64,000 bases of DNA from Motiliproteus sp965230735 (GTDB lineage: Bacteria; Pseudomonadota; Gammaproteobacteria; Pseudomonadales; Balneatricaceae). Under the pieces are notes generated by a model. The model was not told the DNA's origin, ran no database searches, and was given only the letters and a program-made list of their open reading frames with translations. Numbering within the stretch: position 1 is the stretch's first letter; every line of letters begins with the position of its first letter. Shown in pieces: positions 42,535 to 51,225 of this stretch. The position numbers and the translations under genes were made by a program. The stretch lies in the NCBI RefSeq assembly GCF_965230735.1, contig NZ_OZ246016.1, positions 1,178,001 through 1,242,000 on the forward strand. The letters run 5' to 3'.

Positions 42535-45027
42535 ATGGCAGAGCTGACAGTTAAGGAACTTGCCGAAGTGGTAGACGTTCCGGTTGAGCGCCTACTTCAA
42601 CAAATGAAAGACGCCGGGCTCAATCATAGCGCCCAGGCAGACAGCGTCTCCGACGAGGAGAAGCAAACCCTGCTGCTGCATCTAAAGCGCAGTCACGGTG
42701 AGAGCAATGAGGAGGCGCAGCCGCGTCGGATTACCCTCAAGCGCAAAACCACCAGCACCCTGAAGGTCGGTGGTAGCAAGAAGACCGTTAACGTCGAGGT
42801 GCGCAAAAAGCGCACTTACGTCAAGCGTGAGGACCTCAGTGCCGCAGATCGTCAGGCTGAAGAAGAAGCCGCGCGACTGGAAGAGGAAGCGCGTCTGAAG
42901 GCCGAAGCGGAAGCGGCGGCTAAGCGTAAGGCAGAAGCCGAGGCGGCGGCCAAGGCCGAGGAAGAGCGCAAGAAAGCGGAGCAGGAAGCGGCCAAGGCGG
43001 CTGAAGAGGCACGCCTGAAAGCGGAGCAGGAAGCCAAGGCTAAGGCCAAGGCAGCGCCGGCACCGAAGAAAGAGGCAGCGCCGGCTCGCAAAGAGGCGCC
43101 CAAGCGCAAAGAAACTCGTAAAGCTGACCAGCGTAGCGCCAAGCCTAAGAGTGGTGTTAAGCGTGGTCAGGGCTTCGATGCTTCATTCGACGACCGTCGT
43201 ATGAAGGGGCCGAAGCGTACCAAGCTGAAGGCACCGGCTCAGCTGCAACAGAGCTTCGCCAAGCCGACCGCTCCGGTGGTCCGTGAAGTGGCGATTCCGG
43301 AAGCGATCACGGTGGCCGAGCTGGCCAAGCAGATGAGCGTCAAGGCGGCCGAGATCATCAAGGTGATGTTCAAGATGGGTGCGCCGGCGACCATCAACCA
43401 GGTCCTGGATCAGGATACCGCCACGCTGGTGGTTGAAGAGATGGGCCACAAGGCGACCATCGCCGACGAATCCAGCATCGAAGATCGGGTTCTGGACGAT
43501 ATCAGCTACGAGGGTGAGGAAGAGAGTCGTGCGCCGGTTGTTACCGTGATGGGTCACGTTGACCACGGTAAGACCTCGCTGCTGGACTACATCCGTGACA
43601 CCCGCGTCACCGCTGGTGAGTCCGGTGGTATTACCCAGCACATCGGTGCTTACCACGTTGAGACCGACCACGGCATGATCAGCTTCCTGGATACTCCGGG
43701 ACACGCCGCCTTTACCGCGATGCGTGCCCGTGGTGCCAAAGCAACCGATATCGTTATTCTGGTAGTTGCCGCCGATGACGGCGTGATGCCGCAAACCGAG
43801 GAAGCGATTCAGCACTCCCGCGCTGCCGGTGTACCGCTGGTGGTTGCGATCAACAAGATCGATAAAGAAGCCGCCGATCCGGATCGGGTTAAGACCGAAC
43901 TAGCTGCCAAAGAGGTCGTGCCGGAAGACTGGGGCGGTGACGTTCAGTTTATCCCGGTATCGGCCAAAACCGGTGAAGGTATCGACGAACTGCTGGATGC
44001 GGTACTGCTGCAGTCAGAAATGCTTGAGCTTAAAGCGGTACCAAGCGTACCGGGCAAGGGGGTCGTGGTTGAATCCCGTCTGGACAAGGGGCGTGGTACC
44101 GTTGCCACCCTGCTGGTCCAGAACGGTACCCTGCGTCAGGGCGATATCGTTCTGGCGGGTCTGAACTACGGTCGTGTCCGGGCGATGCTGGATGAAAACG
44201 GCAAACCGGTTAAAGAAGCCGGTCCGTCGATTCCGGTTGAGATCATGGGTCTGGACGGAACACCGGATGCCGGTGACGAGTTCACCGTGGTCGCCGACGA
44301 GCGTAAAGCCCGTGAAGTGGCCAACTTCCGTCAGGGCAAATACAAAGAGATCAAGCTGGCCCGTCAGCAGGCGGCCAAGCTGGATAACCTGTTTGCCAAC
44401 ATGGGCGCCAACGAAGTTGCGACCCTTAACATCGTTCTAAAGACCGACGTACGCGGCTCGCTGGAAGCTTTGACCAGTGCGCTGGTCGACCTGGCTACCG
44501 ACGAAGTGAAGGTCAACGTGGTCTCCAGTGGTGTGGGTGGTATCGCCGAGAGCGACGTCAACCTGGCGCTGGCTTCCAACGCGGTTATCTTCGGCTTTAA
44601 CGTCCGTGCCGATGCCAGTGCCAAGGCGCTGGTCGAGAAAGAAGAAGTGGATATGCGCTACTACAGCGTTATCTACGACATCATCGACGACGTGAAGCAG
44701 GCGCTGTCGGGCATGCTGGCACCGGAACTGCGCGAAGATATCGTTGGTATCGCCGAAGTTCGCGAGGTGTTCCGCTCGCCGAAGTTTGGTCAGGTTGCTG
44801 GCTGTATGGTTACCGAAGGTATCGTTTACCGCAGCAAGAAGATCCGCGTACTGCGCGACAACGTGGTTATCCACGAGGGCGAGCTTGACTCGCTGCGTCG
44901 CTTCAAGGACAACGTCCAGGAAGTTCGCAACGGCATGGAATGTGGTATCGGGGTGAAGAATTACGACGTGAAGGTCGGTGACCAGATCGAAGTGTTCGAA
45001 GTGACTGAGGTAGCCCGTCAGCTGTAA
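42535..45027 (+). CDS. infB: Translation initiation factor IF-2
   Basis: An 830-residue GTPase that places initiator tRNA on the ribosome. An N-terminal IF2_N domain is followed by a long Lys/Glu/Ala-rich linker (about 95-220). A second IF2_N region leads to the G domain: VTVMGHVDHGKTSLLD (G1), DTPGHAAF (G3) and NKIDK (G4). Domains II to IV complete the protein. The linker is highly repetitive at the DNA level (42840-43130). Confidence 0.97.
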   Translation: MAELTVKELAEVVDVPVERLLQQMKDAGLNHSAQADSVSDEEKQTLLLHLKRSHGESNEEAQPRRITLKRKTTSTLKVGGSKKTVNVEVRKKRTYVKREDLSAADRQAEEEAARLEEEARLKAEAEAAAKRKAEAEAAAKAEEERKKAEQEAAKAAEEARLKAEQEAKAKAKAAPAPKKEAAPARKEAPKRKETRKADQRSAKPKSGVKRGQGFDASFDDRRMKGPKRTKLKAPAQLQQSFAKPTAPVVREVAIPEAITVAELAKQMSVKAAEIIKVMFKMGAPATINQVLDQDTATLVVEEMGHKATIADESSIEDRVLDDISYEGEEESRAPVVTVMGHVDHGKTSLLDYIRDTRVTAGESGGITQHIGAYHVETDHGMISFLDTPGHAAFTAMRARGAKATDIVILVVAADDGVMPQTEEAIQHSRAAGVPLVVAINKIDKEAADPDRVKTELAAKEVVPEDWGGDVQFIPVSAKTGEGIDELLDAVLLQSEMLELKAVPSVPGKGVVVESRLDKGRGTVATLLVQNGTLRQGDIVLAGLNYGRVRAMLDENGKPVKEAGPSIPVEIMGLDGTPDAGDEFTVVADERKAREVANFRQGKYKEIKLARQQAAKLDNLFANMGANEVATLNIVLKTDVRGSLEALTSALVDLATDEVKVNVVSSGVGGIAESDVNLALASNAVIFGFNVRADASAKALVEKEEVDMRYYSVIYDIIDDVKQALSGMLAPELREDIVGIAEVREVFRSPKFGQVAGCMVTEGIVYRSKKIRVLRDNVVIHEGELDSLRRFKDNVQEVRNGMECGIGVKNYDVKVGDQIEVFEVTEVARQL

Positions 45028-45042
45028 TAAGCTGGAATCATT

Positions 45043-45486
45043 ATGGCCAGAGAGTTCAGTCGTACCCAACGGATCGCCGAGCAGCTCCAGCGTGAGCTGG
45101 CTCAGCTGATCCAGCAAGAGGTCAAGGATCCGCGTTTGGGTCTGGTGACCGTCAGCGGGGCCAAAGTGTCCCGCGATCTGTCCTACGCCGATATCTACGT
45201 GACCGTGATGGGCAACGAGGAAGCCCAAGCACAGGCCGAGGTGTCGGTTAAGATTCTCAATCGGGCTGCCGGCTTCCTGCGCGGTCGGGTGGCTCAGGCG
45301 ATCAAGATGCGAGTGGTTCCGCAGCTGCGCTTCCACTATGACGCATCGGTGATGCGGGGCAACTACATGTCCTCGCTGATCGAACAGGCGGTGTCCGAGG
45401 ACAAGCAGCGTCAGGGCGATCGCGGTGATGCCGGTGCCGACAGCGCCTCAGAGGGCTCTACCGACAATCACGGCGGAGAAGGCTGA
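45043..45486 (+). CDS. rbfA: Ribosome-binding factor A
   Basis: A 147-residue KH-like cold-shock and 30S maturation protein. FSRTQRIAEQLQRELAQLIQQE is the family start, DPRLGLVTVSGAKVSRDLSYA the central signature, and VPQLRFHYDASV the end of the domain. A disordered acidic tail follows. It lies 15 bp after infB and nearly abuts truB. Confidence 0.96.
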   Translation: MAREFSRTQRIAEQLQRELAQLIQQEVKDPRLGLVTVSGAKVSRDLSYADIYVTVMGNEEAQAQAEVSVKILNRAAGFLRGRVAQAIKMRVVPQLRFHYDASVMRGNYMSSLIEQAVSEDKQRQGDRGDAGADSASEGSTDNHGGEG

Positions 45487-45487
45487 G

Positions 45488-46498
45488 TTGGCCCGACGCC
45501 GTAAAGGCCGCGCGATCGATGGAGTGCTGTTGCTGGATAAGCCCGGCGGTATCAGCTCCAATCACGCGCTGCAACGTGTCAAGCGCCTCTATGGTGCTGC
45601 CAAGGCGGGTCATACCGGGGCGCTGGATCCACTAGCGACTGGTATGCTGCCGATCTGCCTGGGGGAGGCGACCAAGTTTTCCCAGTTTCTGCTTGATGCC
45701 GACAAACGCTACCGCACCACCGCTAAGCTGGGCATTCGAACCGATTCCAGCGATGCCGATGGTGAAGTGGTCGAGACCCGACCCGTTGGCGAGTATTCCC
45801 GCGAACAGATTTTGGAACTGCTGGAGCAGAATTTCACTGGCGAGATCGAGCAGGTACCGTCGATGTTTTCGGCCCTTAAGCACAAGGGGCAGCCGTTGTA
45901 CAAGTTGGCGCGTCGTGGTGAGAAGGTCGAGGTCAAGCCGAGACGGGTGACCATTCACCAGGTCGAGCTGCTCGATTACCGTCCAGAACAAGCCGAGCTG
46001 GACCTGGAAGTCTATTGTTCCAAGGGCACCTATATCCGTTCCATTGTCGAGGATCTGGGATTGCTTCTGGGCTGTGGCGCCCATGTCAGTATGTTGCGTC
46101 GGCTCGATTCCGGTCCTTACAAGGCCGATATGATGCTGAGCCTCGACGAGCTGGAACGTGTCGCTGCCGCTTCTGAGATGGATTCGGCTAACAGCTCGGA
46201 GAAAGCGGCCGATACAATCGCCGCGAATGGCGAAAAACAGCGCGACCTGAAGGCGCTGGATGCGTTATTATTAGCGCCCTGGACCGCCGTGGCCGATCTG
46301 CCGCGAGTGATTGTCGATGCCGGACAGGCCGTAAGGCTGGGGCATGGGCAGAAGATTCGTTGTGGAGCCGCGACTGCCGATCCGGTACTGATTTTTTCCG
46401 AACCCGAAACGGGCGCCATTGAAGGGCGCTTTCTCGGGTTGGGGCAGGTTTCAGATAACGGGGTCTTAATTCCCCGGCGTCTGATTCAATCCGCCTAG
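45488..46498 (+). CDS. truB: tRNA pseudouridine-55 synthase TruB
   Basis: A 336-residue enzyme forming pseudouridine 55 in the T-loop of tRNAs. GVLLLDKPGGISSNHALQ opens the fold, and the catalytic Asp is in GHTGALDPLATGMLP. YIRSIVEDLGLLLG is a further signature. The TTG at 45488 is preferred: GGAGAAGG precedes it, it starts 1 base after the rbfA stop, and the resulting MARRRKGRAIDG matches other TruB proteins. An insertion rich in Ala/Ser at about 230-255 lies before the PUA-like tail. Confidence 0.94.
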   Translation: MARRRKGRAIDGVLLLDKPGGISSNHALQRVKRLYGAAKAGHTGALDPLATGMLPICLGEATKFSQFLLDADKRYRTTAKLGIRTDSSDADGEVVETRPVGEYSREQILELLEQNFTGEIEQVPSMFSALKHKGQPLYKLARRGEKVEVKPRRVTIHQVELLDYRPEQAELDLEVYCSKGTYIRSIVEDLGLLLGCGAHVSMLRRLDSGPYKADMMLSLDELERVAAASEMDSANSSEKAADTIAANGEKQRDLKALDALLLAPWTAVADLPRVIVDAGQAVRLGHGQKIRCGAATADPVLIFSEPETGAIEGRFLGLGQVSDNGVLIPRRLIQSA

Positions 46499-46532
46499 TA
46501 TAAGACTGGGCTGATTAGTCGCGTCGTACTGT

Positions 46533-46604
46533 AAATATGCACGGTACGTCGTTTGTTTAACCAATGCACGCCACCTTTTGGGTAGCGCGTGTGTGCATAT
46601 TTTT
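46533..46604 (+). promoter_or_regulatory. Structured leader upstream of rpsO
   Basis: AAATATGCAC (46533-46542) pairs with GTGCATATTT (46593-46602), enclosing a smaller hairpin of GCACGC-ACC with GGG-GCGCGT. A short T-run ends it, and the rpsO ribosome binding site (TGGAG) follows directly. It could be a terminator after truB, or the leader through which S15 regulates its own translation, as known in E. coli. Confidence 0.6.
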
Positions 46605-46618
46605 AATGGAGCTATATC

Positions 46619-46888
46619 ATGGCACTATCCGCCGAACAGAAAGCGGCCATCCTGGCTGATTACCAGACCAAAGAAGGCGACACCGGTTCTCCTGAAGTAC
46701 AGGTAGCCCTGTTGACCGCCAACATCGAAGGTCTGCAGTCGCACTTCAAGGCCAACAAGAAGGATCACCACTCACGTCGTGGTCTGATCCGGATGGTTAA
46801 CCAGCGTCGTAAGCTGCTGGACTACCTGAAGCGCAAAGACGCCCAGCGTTACACCACGCTGATCGGTCGTCTGGGTCTGCGTCGCTAA
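46619..46888 (+). CDS. rpsO: 30S ribosomal protein S15
   Basis: An 89-residue primary-binding protein of the 30S platform. YQTKEGDTGSPEVQVALLT and HSRRGLIRMVNQRRKLLDYL are diagnostic. It lies between truB and pnp and has a terminator directly behind it, as in E. coli. Confidence 0.98.
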   Translation: MALSAEQKAAILADYQTKEGDTGSPEVQVALLTANIEGLQSHFKANKKDHHSRRGLIRMVNQRRKLLDYLKRKDAQRYTTLIGRLGLRR

Positions 46889-46902
46889 GCGGGTCCTGCA
46901 GG

Positions 46903-46935
46903 GGCTCTGACCGAAAGGTCAGGGCCTTTGTTTTT
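46903..46935 (+). terminator. Terminator of rpsO
   Basis: A 10-bp stem, GGCTCTGACC/GGTCAGGGCC with one G-T pair, closed by a GAAA tetraloop and followed by TTTGTTTTT. Confidence 0.92.
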
Positions 46936-46961
46936 AGGGAGAGACAGCGTCTCTCCGGTAA

Positions 46962-47085
46962 GTGTTCAACATCTGCTGATCAGCCCGTACTTTTATGTCG
47001 CTTGAGTCCCAATAGAATTTGACCCAGGCGCCATCAGAGTACGGTTTGCAGGCGGGGCGAAAGCCCGAGGCAGAGCGCTGAACAC
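46962..47085 (+). promoter_or_regulatory. Long nested stem in the pnp leader
   Basis: Three pairs of complementary blocks are nested in order: GTGTTCA (46962-46968) with TGAACAC (47079-47085), CTGC (46973-46976) with GCAG (47048-47051), and CCGTACT (46985-46991) with AGTACGG (47038-47044). A GGGCGAAAGCCC mini-hairpin lies on the right side. E. coli pnp mRNA has a comparable long leader stem cut by RNase III and used by PNPase for autoregulation; the same role here is inferred. Confidence 0.65.
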
Positions 47086-47130
47086 AATGATAATCAGTGA
47101 TGATTTAAGTAATTGAGAGAGGAATTCATT

Positions 47131-49239
47131 GTGTTGAATCCAATGAGCAAAACATTTGAGTTTGGCGGTCAGACCGTCACGCTGGAAACCGGCCGTATTG
47201 CCCGTCAGGCATCCGGTGCGGTTCTGGTCACCATGGGTGAAAACCAGGTGCTGGCCACTGTTGTGGGCAACAAAGAAGCCCGTCCGGACCAGCCGTTCTT
47301 CCCGCTGTCCGTTCACTACCAGGAAAAAACCTACTCTGTCGGTAAGATCCCGGGTGGTTTCTTCAAGCGTGAAGCCCGTCCGAGCGAGTTTGAAACCCTG
47401 ACTTCGCGTCTGATCGACCGTCCGATCCGTCCGCTGTTCCCGAAAGGTTTCATGAACGAAGTGCAGGTCATCTGTACCGTCGTTTCCGCCGATAAGAAGA
47501 ACTGCCCGGACATCGCCGCGATGATCGGTACCTCTGCGGCGCTGGCAATCTCCGGTATCCCGTTCAACGGTCCGATCGGTGCCGCTCGCGTCGGTTTCGA
47601 CGAAGAGGAAGGCTACCTGCTGAACCCGAGCTTCGAGCAGATGGAGTCCTCACTGCTGGACATGGTCGTTGCCGGTACCAAGGACGCCGTGCTGATGGTT
47701 GAGTCCGAAGCCGAAGAGCTGACCGAAGACGAGATGCTGGGTGCGGTGCTGTTCGCCCACGACGAGATGCAGGTCGCGATCGACGCGATCAACGAGTTTG
47801 CTGCTGAAAACGGCAAGCCGACCTGGGACTGGCAGGCGCCGGAAGAGAACAGCGAGCTGAAGCAGCAGATCATCGACGGTTACGGTGCACAGATCACCGA
47901 AGCCTACCAGATCAGTGAAAAGCTGGTTCGTTACGGCCGTCTGGGCGAGATCCGCGATGCGGCGGTTGAGGCTCTGGCTGGCGGCGAAGAGCCGGCTAAC
48001 GATCCGAAAGAAGTTTCCAAGCTGTTCGCTTCCGTCGAGAAGAACATCGTTCGTTCCCGCGTTGTAAACGGCGAGCCGCGTATCGACGGTCGTGACACCA
48101 AGACCGTGCGTCCGATCGAAGTTGAAGTTGGCATCCTGGGCAAGACCCACGGCTCTTCCCTGTTCACCCGTGGTGAAACTCAGGCGATCGTTACCGCAAC
48201 CCTGGGCACCAGCCGTGATCAGCAGATCATCGACGCGCTGGAAGGCGAGCGTAAGGATCCGTTCCTGTTCCACTACAACTTCCCGGGTTACTCCGTGGGT
48301 GAGTGTTCACGCATGATGGGTGCCGGTCGTCGTGAGATCGGTCACGGTCGTCTGGCCCGTCGTGGTATCCAGGCGATGATGCCGAGCCAGGACGAATTCC
48401 CGTACACCATCCGGGTTGTCTCCGAGATCACCGAATCCAACGGTTCCAGCTCCATGGCTTCCGTCTGTGGCGCTTCGCTGGCGCTGATGGATGCTGGTGT
48501 ACCGGTTAAGCGTCCGGTTGCCGGTATCGCCATGGGTCTGGTTAAGGAAGGCGACAAGTTTGCTGTTCTGACCGACATCCTGGGTGACGAAGATCACCTG
48601 GGCGACATGGACTTCAAAGTGGCCGGTTCCGAGAACGGTATCACTGCACTGCAGATGGATATCAAGATCGAAGGCATCACCGAAGAGATCATGGAGATCG
48701 CGCTGGAGCAGGCGCTGGACGCCCGTCAGCACATTCTGCGTGAGATGGCCAAGGTTATCGGCTACGCCCGTCCTGAGCTGTCCGACAACGCCCCGGCGAT
48801 GACCCAGCTGAAGATCAACCCGGAGAAGATCCGTGACGTGATCGGTAAGGGTGGTGCGACCATTCGTTCCATCACCGAAGAGACCGGTGCTTCTATCGAT
48901 CTGGAAGACGACGGCACCGTGAAGATCTTCGCCGCCGAGAAGGCTGGTGCGCAAGCCGCCATCGATAAGGTTCTGGCGATCACTGCCGAAGCCGAAGTCG
49001 GTAAGATCTATGAAGGTAAGGTTGAGCGTATCGTCGACTTTGGTGCCTTCGTCAACATCTTGCCGGGTAAGGATGGTCTGGTCCACATCTCGCAGATCTC
49101 TACCGAGCGTGTCGAGAAAGTCACCGACTACCTGAAAGAAGGCGAAATGGTTAAGGTCAAGGTGCTCGACGTCGATCCGCGTGGTCGTATCAAGCTGAGC
49201 ATGAAAGACCTGCGTGAAGATGAGGGTCTTGAGGGCTAA
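47131..49239 (+). CDS. pnp: Polyribonucleotide nucleotidyltransferase (PNPase)
   Basis: A 702-residue phosphorolytic 3'-5' exoribonuclease of the degradosome. Two RNase PH domains (about 10-215 and 320-550, the second with the active FHYNFPGYSVGE region) flank a helical domain. A KH domain (GKGGATIRSITEETGA, about 565-610) and an S1 domain (about 625-695) follow. The GTG at 47131 was chosen: AGAGAGG lies 8 bases upstream and the protein begins MLNPMSKTFEFGG, like E. coli PNPase. Confidence 0.97.
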   Translation: MLNPMSKTFEFGGQTVTLETGRIARQASGAVLVTMGENQVLATVVGNKEARPDQPFFPLSVHYQEKTYSVGKIPGGFFKREARPSEFETLTSRLIDRPIRPLFPKGFMNEVQVICTVVSADKKNCPDIAAMIGTSAALAISGIPFNGPIGAARVGFDEEEGYLLNPSFEQMESSLLDMVVAGTKDAVLMVESEAEELTEDEMLGAVLFAHDEMQVAIDAINEFAAENGKPTWDWQAPEENSELKQQIIDGYGAQITEAYQISEKLVRYGRLGEIRDAAVEALAGGEEPANDPKEVSKLFASVEKNIVRSRVVNGEPRIDGRDTKTVRPIEVEVGILGKTHGSSLFTRGETQAIVTATLGTSRDQQIIDALEGERKDPFLFHYNFPGYSVGECSRMMGAGRREIGHGRLARRGIQAMMPSQDEFPYTIRVVSEITESNGSSSMASVCGASLALMDAGVPVKRPVAGIAMGLVKEGDKFAVLTDILGDEDHLGDMDFKVAGSENGITALQMDIKIEGITEEIMEIALEQALDARQHILREMAKVIGYARPELSDNAPAMTQLKINPEKIRDVIGKGGATIRSITEETGASIDLEDDGTVKIFAAEKAGAQAAIDKVLAITAEAEVGKIYEGKVERIVDFGAFVNILPGKDGLVHISQISTERVEKVTDYLKEGEMVKVKVLDVDPRGRIKLSMKDLREDEGLEG

Positions 49240-49258
49240 TCGCTCCTCGACTTATCCT

Positions 49259-49285
49259 AAAGCGGGCTACGGCCCGCTTTTTTTA
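49259..49285 (+). terminator. Terminator of pnp
   Basis: AAAGCGGGC, loop TAC with a further GC, and GCCCGCTTTTTTT form a classical terminator 20 bp after the pnp stop. Confidence 0.93.
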
Positions 49286-49300
49286 TGTCCTGATGTTCCT

Positions 49301-50155
49301 ATGGTGCCGATCGCAATGGCGAAACGATTCACGCAGACGTTGGAAATCGATCGACCCGAGATTAAGGCGATCGACTGGCTTGCCGAGATGCCTGATTGTG
49401 ACAATCTGTCCAGGTCCGAGCTCAAGGGCGCCATGCGCAAGGGGGCGGTCTGGTTGGCGCGAGGGAAGTCCCAGCCTCAACGATTACGCCGGGCTTCCAA
49501 GGTGCTGACCCCCCAAGATCGACTGTTTCTCTACTACGACCAAGTGGTGCTGGATCAGAAGCCACAGGAGCCATCGTTGGTGGCTGATCAAGGTAACTAC
49601 TCAGTCTGGAATAAACCCTGTGGAATGCTCTGTCAGGGGTCGAAGTATGGCGATCACACCACGCTATACCGCTGGGCCGAAACCCAGCTTCAGCCCGAGC
49701 GCCCGGCCTTTATTGTTCATCGCCTGGATCGGGCAACCCGTGGACTGGTGTTGCTGGCCCACAGCAAACAGCAGGCGCGGGTATTGACCGCGTTGTTCGA
49801 GCAGCGTCAGGTCGAAAAAGTCTACCGTGCTATTGTGCAGGGGTGTGCACCAGAGCAGCCGTTGCGTTGTCAGGAGCTTATCGATGATCGGGCGGCAATC
49901 AGTAATATCCGTCGATTGGCGTTTGATCCTAAACATAACCTAAGTCTGGTTGAAGTTGGGCTGGAAACCGGTCGCAAACACCAGATTCGCATTCATTTGA
50001 GTGGCTTGGGGTTACCGATACTGGGAGACCGGTTGTACGGGAACGGGGTGGCAGGCGGTGTAGATCTGCAGTTGCAGTGCTTCCGTCTGGCGTTTTATGA
50101 CTCTGTCCAGTCGGTACAATTCGAGTTGCCGCTACACGAACTGTTGGTGCTCTAG
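49301..50155 (+). CDS. RluA-family pseudouridine synthase
   Basis: A 284-residue RNA pseudouridine synthase. The catalytic block is IVHRLDRATRGLVLLAHS, with Asp as nucleophile, and the C-terminal signature is GLETGRKHQIRIHLSGLGLPILGD. A divergent S4-like region may occupy about 15-85. The RNA target cannot be told. The ATG at 49301 is used; the ATG at 49316 is an equally possible start. It is transcribed in the same direction as pnp but after a strong terminator. Confidence 0.88.
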   Translation: MVPIAMAKRFTQTLEIDRPEIKAIDWLAEMPDCDNLSRSELKGAMRKGAVWLARGKSQPQRLRRASKVLTPQDRLFLYYDQVVLDQKPQEPSLVADQGNYSVWNKPCGMLCQGSKYGDHTTLYRWAETQLQPERPAFIVHRLDRATRGLVLLAHSKQQARVLTALFEQRQVEKVYRAIVQGCAPEQPLRCQELIDDRAAISNIRRLAFDPKHNLSLVEVGLETGRKHQIRIHLSGLGLPILGDRLYGNGVAGGVDLQLQCFRLAFYDSVQSVQFELPLHELLVL

Positions 50156-50180
50156 TTGGTTTTAGGATTTCTCTTAGGCG

Positions 50181-50212
50181 AAAAAAAACCGCTGCCATGG
50201 CAGCGGTTTTTT
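50181..50212. terminator. Bidirectional terminator between convergent genes
   Basis: A perfect stem, CCGCTGCC/GGCAGCGG (loop AT), has eight As on one side and six Ts on the other. It serves the pseudouridine synthase gene from the left and the PEP-CTERM-like gene from the right. Confidence 0.93.
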
Positions 50213-50228
50213 AGCCTGGGAAGGGGAA

Positions 50229-51116
50229 TCAGGCTTGCTTTCGACGCATCCGCAGCAGCGGCAGGGCGGCCAGGAACAGCAGTGCTGTGGCCGGTACCGG
50301 TACACCCGGAGGGGGCGGCGGTGGGTTGTCGTGGGTATAGCCGCCAATCGTGTGCAACTTGAAGAAATCGTTGCCGCCGTATCCATCCGGAACACAGGTG
50401 CGTGAGGCAGAGGTACAGGACCCGCTGTTCAGCTCTGGGTTAAGTACGGAGAGCATGTAATAGCTGCTGGACACATCCCCGTCGTTCACATCGAACTGAA
50501 CATCGCTTCCAATACTGGTGCTCTCACTGTCGTAGTAGTGGCCAATCAGGCTCCAGCCCCCGCCGTTAACCAATCCGGCATAGGTATCACCGGTCAAATC
50601 GCCAGGAGCGCCTGCGCCGGTCCAGGCCAGCAGTGAGAAGTCGTAGTCGCCGGACCACCAGCCGAAGCGGACATAATCCAGGGTAATCTCTTCGGTGAAG
50701 CTGAAGACCACCGCATCCATGTTGTCAAAAGTATCGCCAGTTGGTGTCGAAGAGTCACCGAAGGCATGATCCGGGACATCGCCAAGCAGTTCCTCGCGGT
50801 TCACCACGCCCATGCCGTTGCTGCCATAGTGCTGCAGGCGGGCGGTTTCCAGCGTATCGTCATTCGGTACATCGCCGGTGCTGGACCATCCGCGGACGGT
50901 GGTATCCGGGCCGTTGCCCGCAGTACTGTCCTGGGTCCAAGTATCACCATAGTTGTTGGCGGAATCGCCGTTACAGATGCTGTTGTTAGTGCTTCCGCAG
51001 GCGTTGTCGGTGAACGACCATTGCCAAGTTTGCACGGCTGCTTGAGCTTGGCCGCTGACGAGCAGGGTAGCGGCAAGCGCTAAGCTACTGGCGGTGGGGG
51101 TTAACAGTTTCTTCAT
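50229..51116 (-). CDS. Exported protein with PEP-CTERM/VPLPA-type sorting tail
   Basis: A 295-residue exported protein. The signal peptide is MKKLLTPTASSLALAATLLV with cleavage after AQA. The middle is a beta-rich, Gly/Asp/Ser-rich domain with paired Cys (NACGSTNNSIC and GSCTSASRTC) and no motif I recognise. The C-terminus has a proline stretch, then VPVPATALLFLAALPLL and the basic end RMRRKQA. This is the tripartite form (short motif, transmembrane helix, Arg cluster) of exosortase-sorted proteins. It starts with AAAGGA upstream and follows the PrsT-like TPR gene on the same strand. No exosortase gene is visible here. Confidence 0.82.
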   Translation of the reverse strand: MKKLLTPTASSLALAATLLVSGQAQAAVQTWQWSFTDNACGSTNNSICNGDSANNYGDTWTQDSTAGNGPDTTVRGWSSTGDVPNDDTLETARLQHYGSNGMGVVNREELLGDVPDHAFGDSSTPTGDTFDNMDAVVFSFTEEITLDYVRFGWWSGDYDFSLLAWTGAGAPGDLTGDTYAGLVNGGGWSLIGHYYDSESTSIGSDVQFDVNDGDVSSSYYMLSVLNPELNSGSCTSASRTCVPDGYGGNDFFKLHTIGGYTHDNPPPPPPGVPVPATALLFLAALPLLRMRRKQA

Positions 51117-51225
51117 AATCCTTTGTCCTTGAAGCTTCGGCGCTAAACTTCAGTACTTCTGATCGGGTATTGGATAAGTTAGCAATATCTGTACCGGATA
51201 TAAAATAATCTATTTATTCAGTGGT

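Noticed and set aside
42840..43130. Repetitive Lys/Glu/Ala-coding tract suggesting a DNA repeat array
   Set aside because: It is the ordinary flexible linker of IF-2, biased in composition but with no regular repeat unit.
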